From Capitella teleta (taxonomy: Eukaryota > Annelida > Polychaeta > Capitellidae), in assembly GCA_000328365.1 (NCBI GenBank), contig KB308705.1, positions 5,259 through 69,258 of the forward strand: a stretch of DNA of 64,000 nucleotides, written 5' to 3'. The notes under the pieces are model-generated. The model saw nothing but the letters and a program-made list of their open reading frames with translations. It ran no database searches and was not told the origin of the DNA. This document shows, in pieces, positions 62,389 through 64,000 of the stretch (positions are counted from its first letter, which is position 1; every line of letters begins with the position of its first letter). The position numbers were made by a program, and so were the translations under genes.

Positions 62389-63951
62389 TTATCGCCCGTT
62401 CAGGTCGATTCTCTGCTGAACACGCGAGATTTTCACTTTCTCTTGCGGAGTGCCTTCGCCGATTTCAGCAGCAAACATTCGCATCTTGTCCCTGAAGGAA
62501 AGACGCTCTCCCGCAAGGTTGTTGTTGTTTTGCGCCATTGGTTTGTTGGCAGCGATGCGGTCGCGAGGGTCCCTATACACCTCCCCCGCTCCAATAACAC
62601 CCGGCGTGTCTCCCGTCACCAGATTAGAGTTACTGGTCTCGTAGGCATTCGAAGGTGGCGTTCTGGCTTCCGTATAAGAGCCGCGCTGGAAATTACTCTC
62701 AGCAGGGTAAGATGAAGGAGTGGACTGGTAGTTGGATTGAGGGGCGTTTTGGGGCTGGGAGTTGGGAGGAGCAGGGTGAGAGTAGGGCTGGGAAGACGGG
62801 GGAGGAGGGCCCTGGGAATAACCGTCAGGATTGTAATTGGAGGATTGGAACGAAGGAGCTGGGTAGTTGGGCTGAGCAGGGGTGTAGGCAGGGGATGAGT
62901 AGGTGGGGTTGTATGAGGAGTACTTGGGATCAGGCTGGGTGGCCGGGGGAGGGGGAGGGGGGAGTTCAGTGCTGGTGGGAGTGGTACCCTCTGAGGAAAC
63001 TGAAGGGAAGTAGTGCTTGTCCTCGTGGATCTCTGTCGCCAAGTTTGAGTGGAAGGAGACGCTCTTCTTCGCAGAGAGTGTGTCCTGGGCGGGGTGTTTC
63101 AGAACGGAGGAGTTGCTCTGCGAACGGTTGCCCATTGGGTCACGTGGTTCACCTTCACTCGGCATCTGAGACATACTGCCTGACGGGTAGATGTTGTAGG
63201 AAGAGTTGCGCTCAGGTGGCTTAGGGGCCGCCAGCGGAGATTTCTCGCGGACGGTGTGACGCTCAATGCGTTCGAACTCCCGCCGCATCTGCTGTTCACG
63301 CTCCTGCATGCGGTCAAGCACAAACTGGTGTTGGGAGGCGTCCGGCATGGAGCCCAAGTCTTCATCCCTGGAGGTTCGCATTTCCCTCATCTGATCACGC
63401 TCCTACAAAAACAAAAATTCATCAAACATCATCAGACTTGAAATATTGTTTTAAATTCACAGCATAATAAGTTTCATAACTCTATCAGGGTGCTTAAACA
63501 AACACTGGAGGTTGCATGAGTAGAGATAATAACATCGCCATCAGTATATACTATCCACTAAAAGAAAAAGCGAGTTGGGAAGATGGAGTGGGGTGGAAAA
63601 TACTACAGATGTCCATCGCAAAAAAGCAGAACCTGGACTTTTGACATGCAAAGCAACAGCAGCGGAAAAGTTAGCAACTCAACTAAGCAAACATGCACTG
63701 GAGAAACAACCAAAGATGATCAGCATACGACACAAGGATCCGTGAAAGAGAGAAAGAACACTCAGTGAAGCAGATGTGAAAGCATGGAGAAAGAGCTAAG
63801 ATTCAGTGCATGCCAAATGGGGAGCCTCCACAGCTACCATTTCCTTCTTCCTGCGCAGTTCCTCCCTCTGCTTCTCCTTCTGCTTCTCCTCCTCCTGTTT
63901 CTGCAGCCGCTGCCCTTCCTCAAACTGCAGCCTCTGCTGCTCTCTGAGCTC
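62389..63951 (-). CDS. AFDN-like: C-terminal exons of an afadin/Canoe-like scaffold (partial, continues past window edge)
   Basis: Two coding exons, 63951-63838 and 63402-62389, join in phase 0 (acceptor TTTGTGTAG, donor ATG|GTAGCT, acceptor TTTTTGTAG). They give the last 375 residues before the stop. The first exon is a Glu/Gln/Lys/Arg coiled coil (ELREQQRLQFEEGQRLQKQE and onward), and the coiled coil runs on through RDQMREMRTSRDEDL into the second. Next comes a long Ser/Pro/Tyr/Gln-rich disordered region with a Pro run and many NYxSTPSSYP-like segments. A conserved-looking end carries TPGVIGAGEVYRDPRDRIA and LSFRDKMRMFAAEIGEG, then KVKISRVQQRIDLNGR. From memory these end motifs fit afadin/Canoe, the actin- and nectin-binding scaffold of adherens junctions. 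The RA, FHA, DIL and PDZ domains would lie outside the window, so the identity is moderately sure. Another junction scaffold with a similar tail is the main alternative. Confidence 0.6.
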
Positions 63952-64000
63952 CTACACAAAGCACTCGCAGTGTCAACTCTAATGCTTCTCAACAACGCGA

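Overview
The window is animal nuclear DNA, AT-rich, with spliced genes, long intergenic stretches and many DNA-transposon and non-LTR remnants. The gene set (a Dmrt4/5-type factor with DM and DMA domains, ferroportin, a SUEL-lectin/CUB/Sushi membrane protein, an afadin-like scaffold) and the repeats (mariner-like MITEs, a Tigger transposase fossil, L2/CR1-like LINE pieces ending in ATT repeats, tRNA-derived SINEs, many copies of TACATGTA) suggest a marine invertebrate, most likely a bilaterian. I cannot name the phylum from sequence alone.

Four protein genes are supported, all on the minus strand. (1) 27333-21846: a two-exon DMRTA (Dmrt4/5) gene, 426 aa. (2) 45413-35858: a seven-exon gene for a type I membrane protein of 494 aa with signal peptide, SUEL lectin, CUB, Sushi/CCP, transmembrane helix and a tyrosine-containing tail. 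(3) 53410-50372: an eight-exon ferroportin (SLC40A1) gene, about 681 aa. (4) 63951-62389: the last two coding exons of an afadin/Canoe-like scaffold that continues past the right edge. I read the exon joins from GT/AG sites, codon phase and domain continuity. The genes look functionally unrelated and each has its own promoter region.

Layout: 1-21.8 kb is gene-poor. It holds MITE pieces, a TTAA-ended element, a LINE endonuclease fragment with a nested SINE, a diverged tandem duplication, an interrupted initiator-tRNA-like locus and a pyrimidine minisatellite. The DMRT gene fills 21.8-27.3 kb. At 31-35.4 kb there is a Tigger fossil with an inverted C-terminal part, the second TTAA element and a LINE reverse-transcriptase fragment. 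The lectin gene spans 35.9-45.4 kb, with several repeats in its large first intron. At 46.9-49.3 kb there are SINE, fold-back and LINE remnants, then ferroportin, two MITE copies and the afadin-like exons.

The most unusual signal is a short motif, GCGTTATGA/TCATAACGC. I count 17 exact 9-mers where about 0.5 would be expected by chance. Several are paired as inverted repeats and one pair forms the ends of a fold-back element. Other points of interest are the split initiator-tRNA-like locus, a serine at the hepcidin-binding cysteine position of ferroportin, and the lectin/CUB/Sushi receptor architecture. I saw no retroviral, LTR or Polinton remnant and no CRISPR array.
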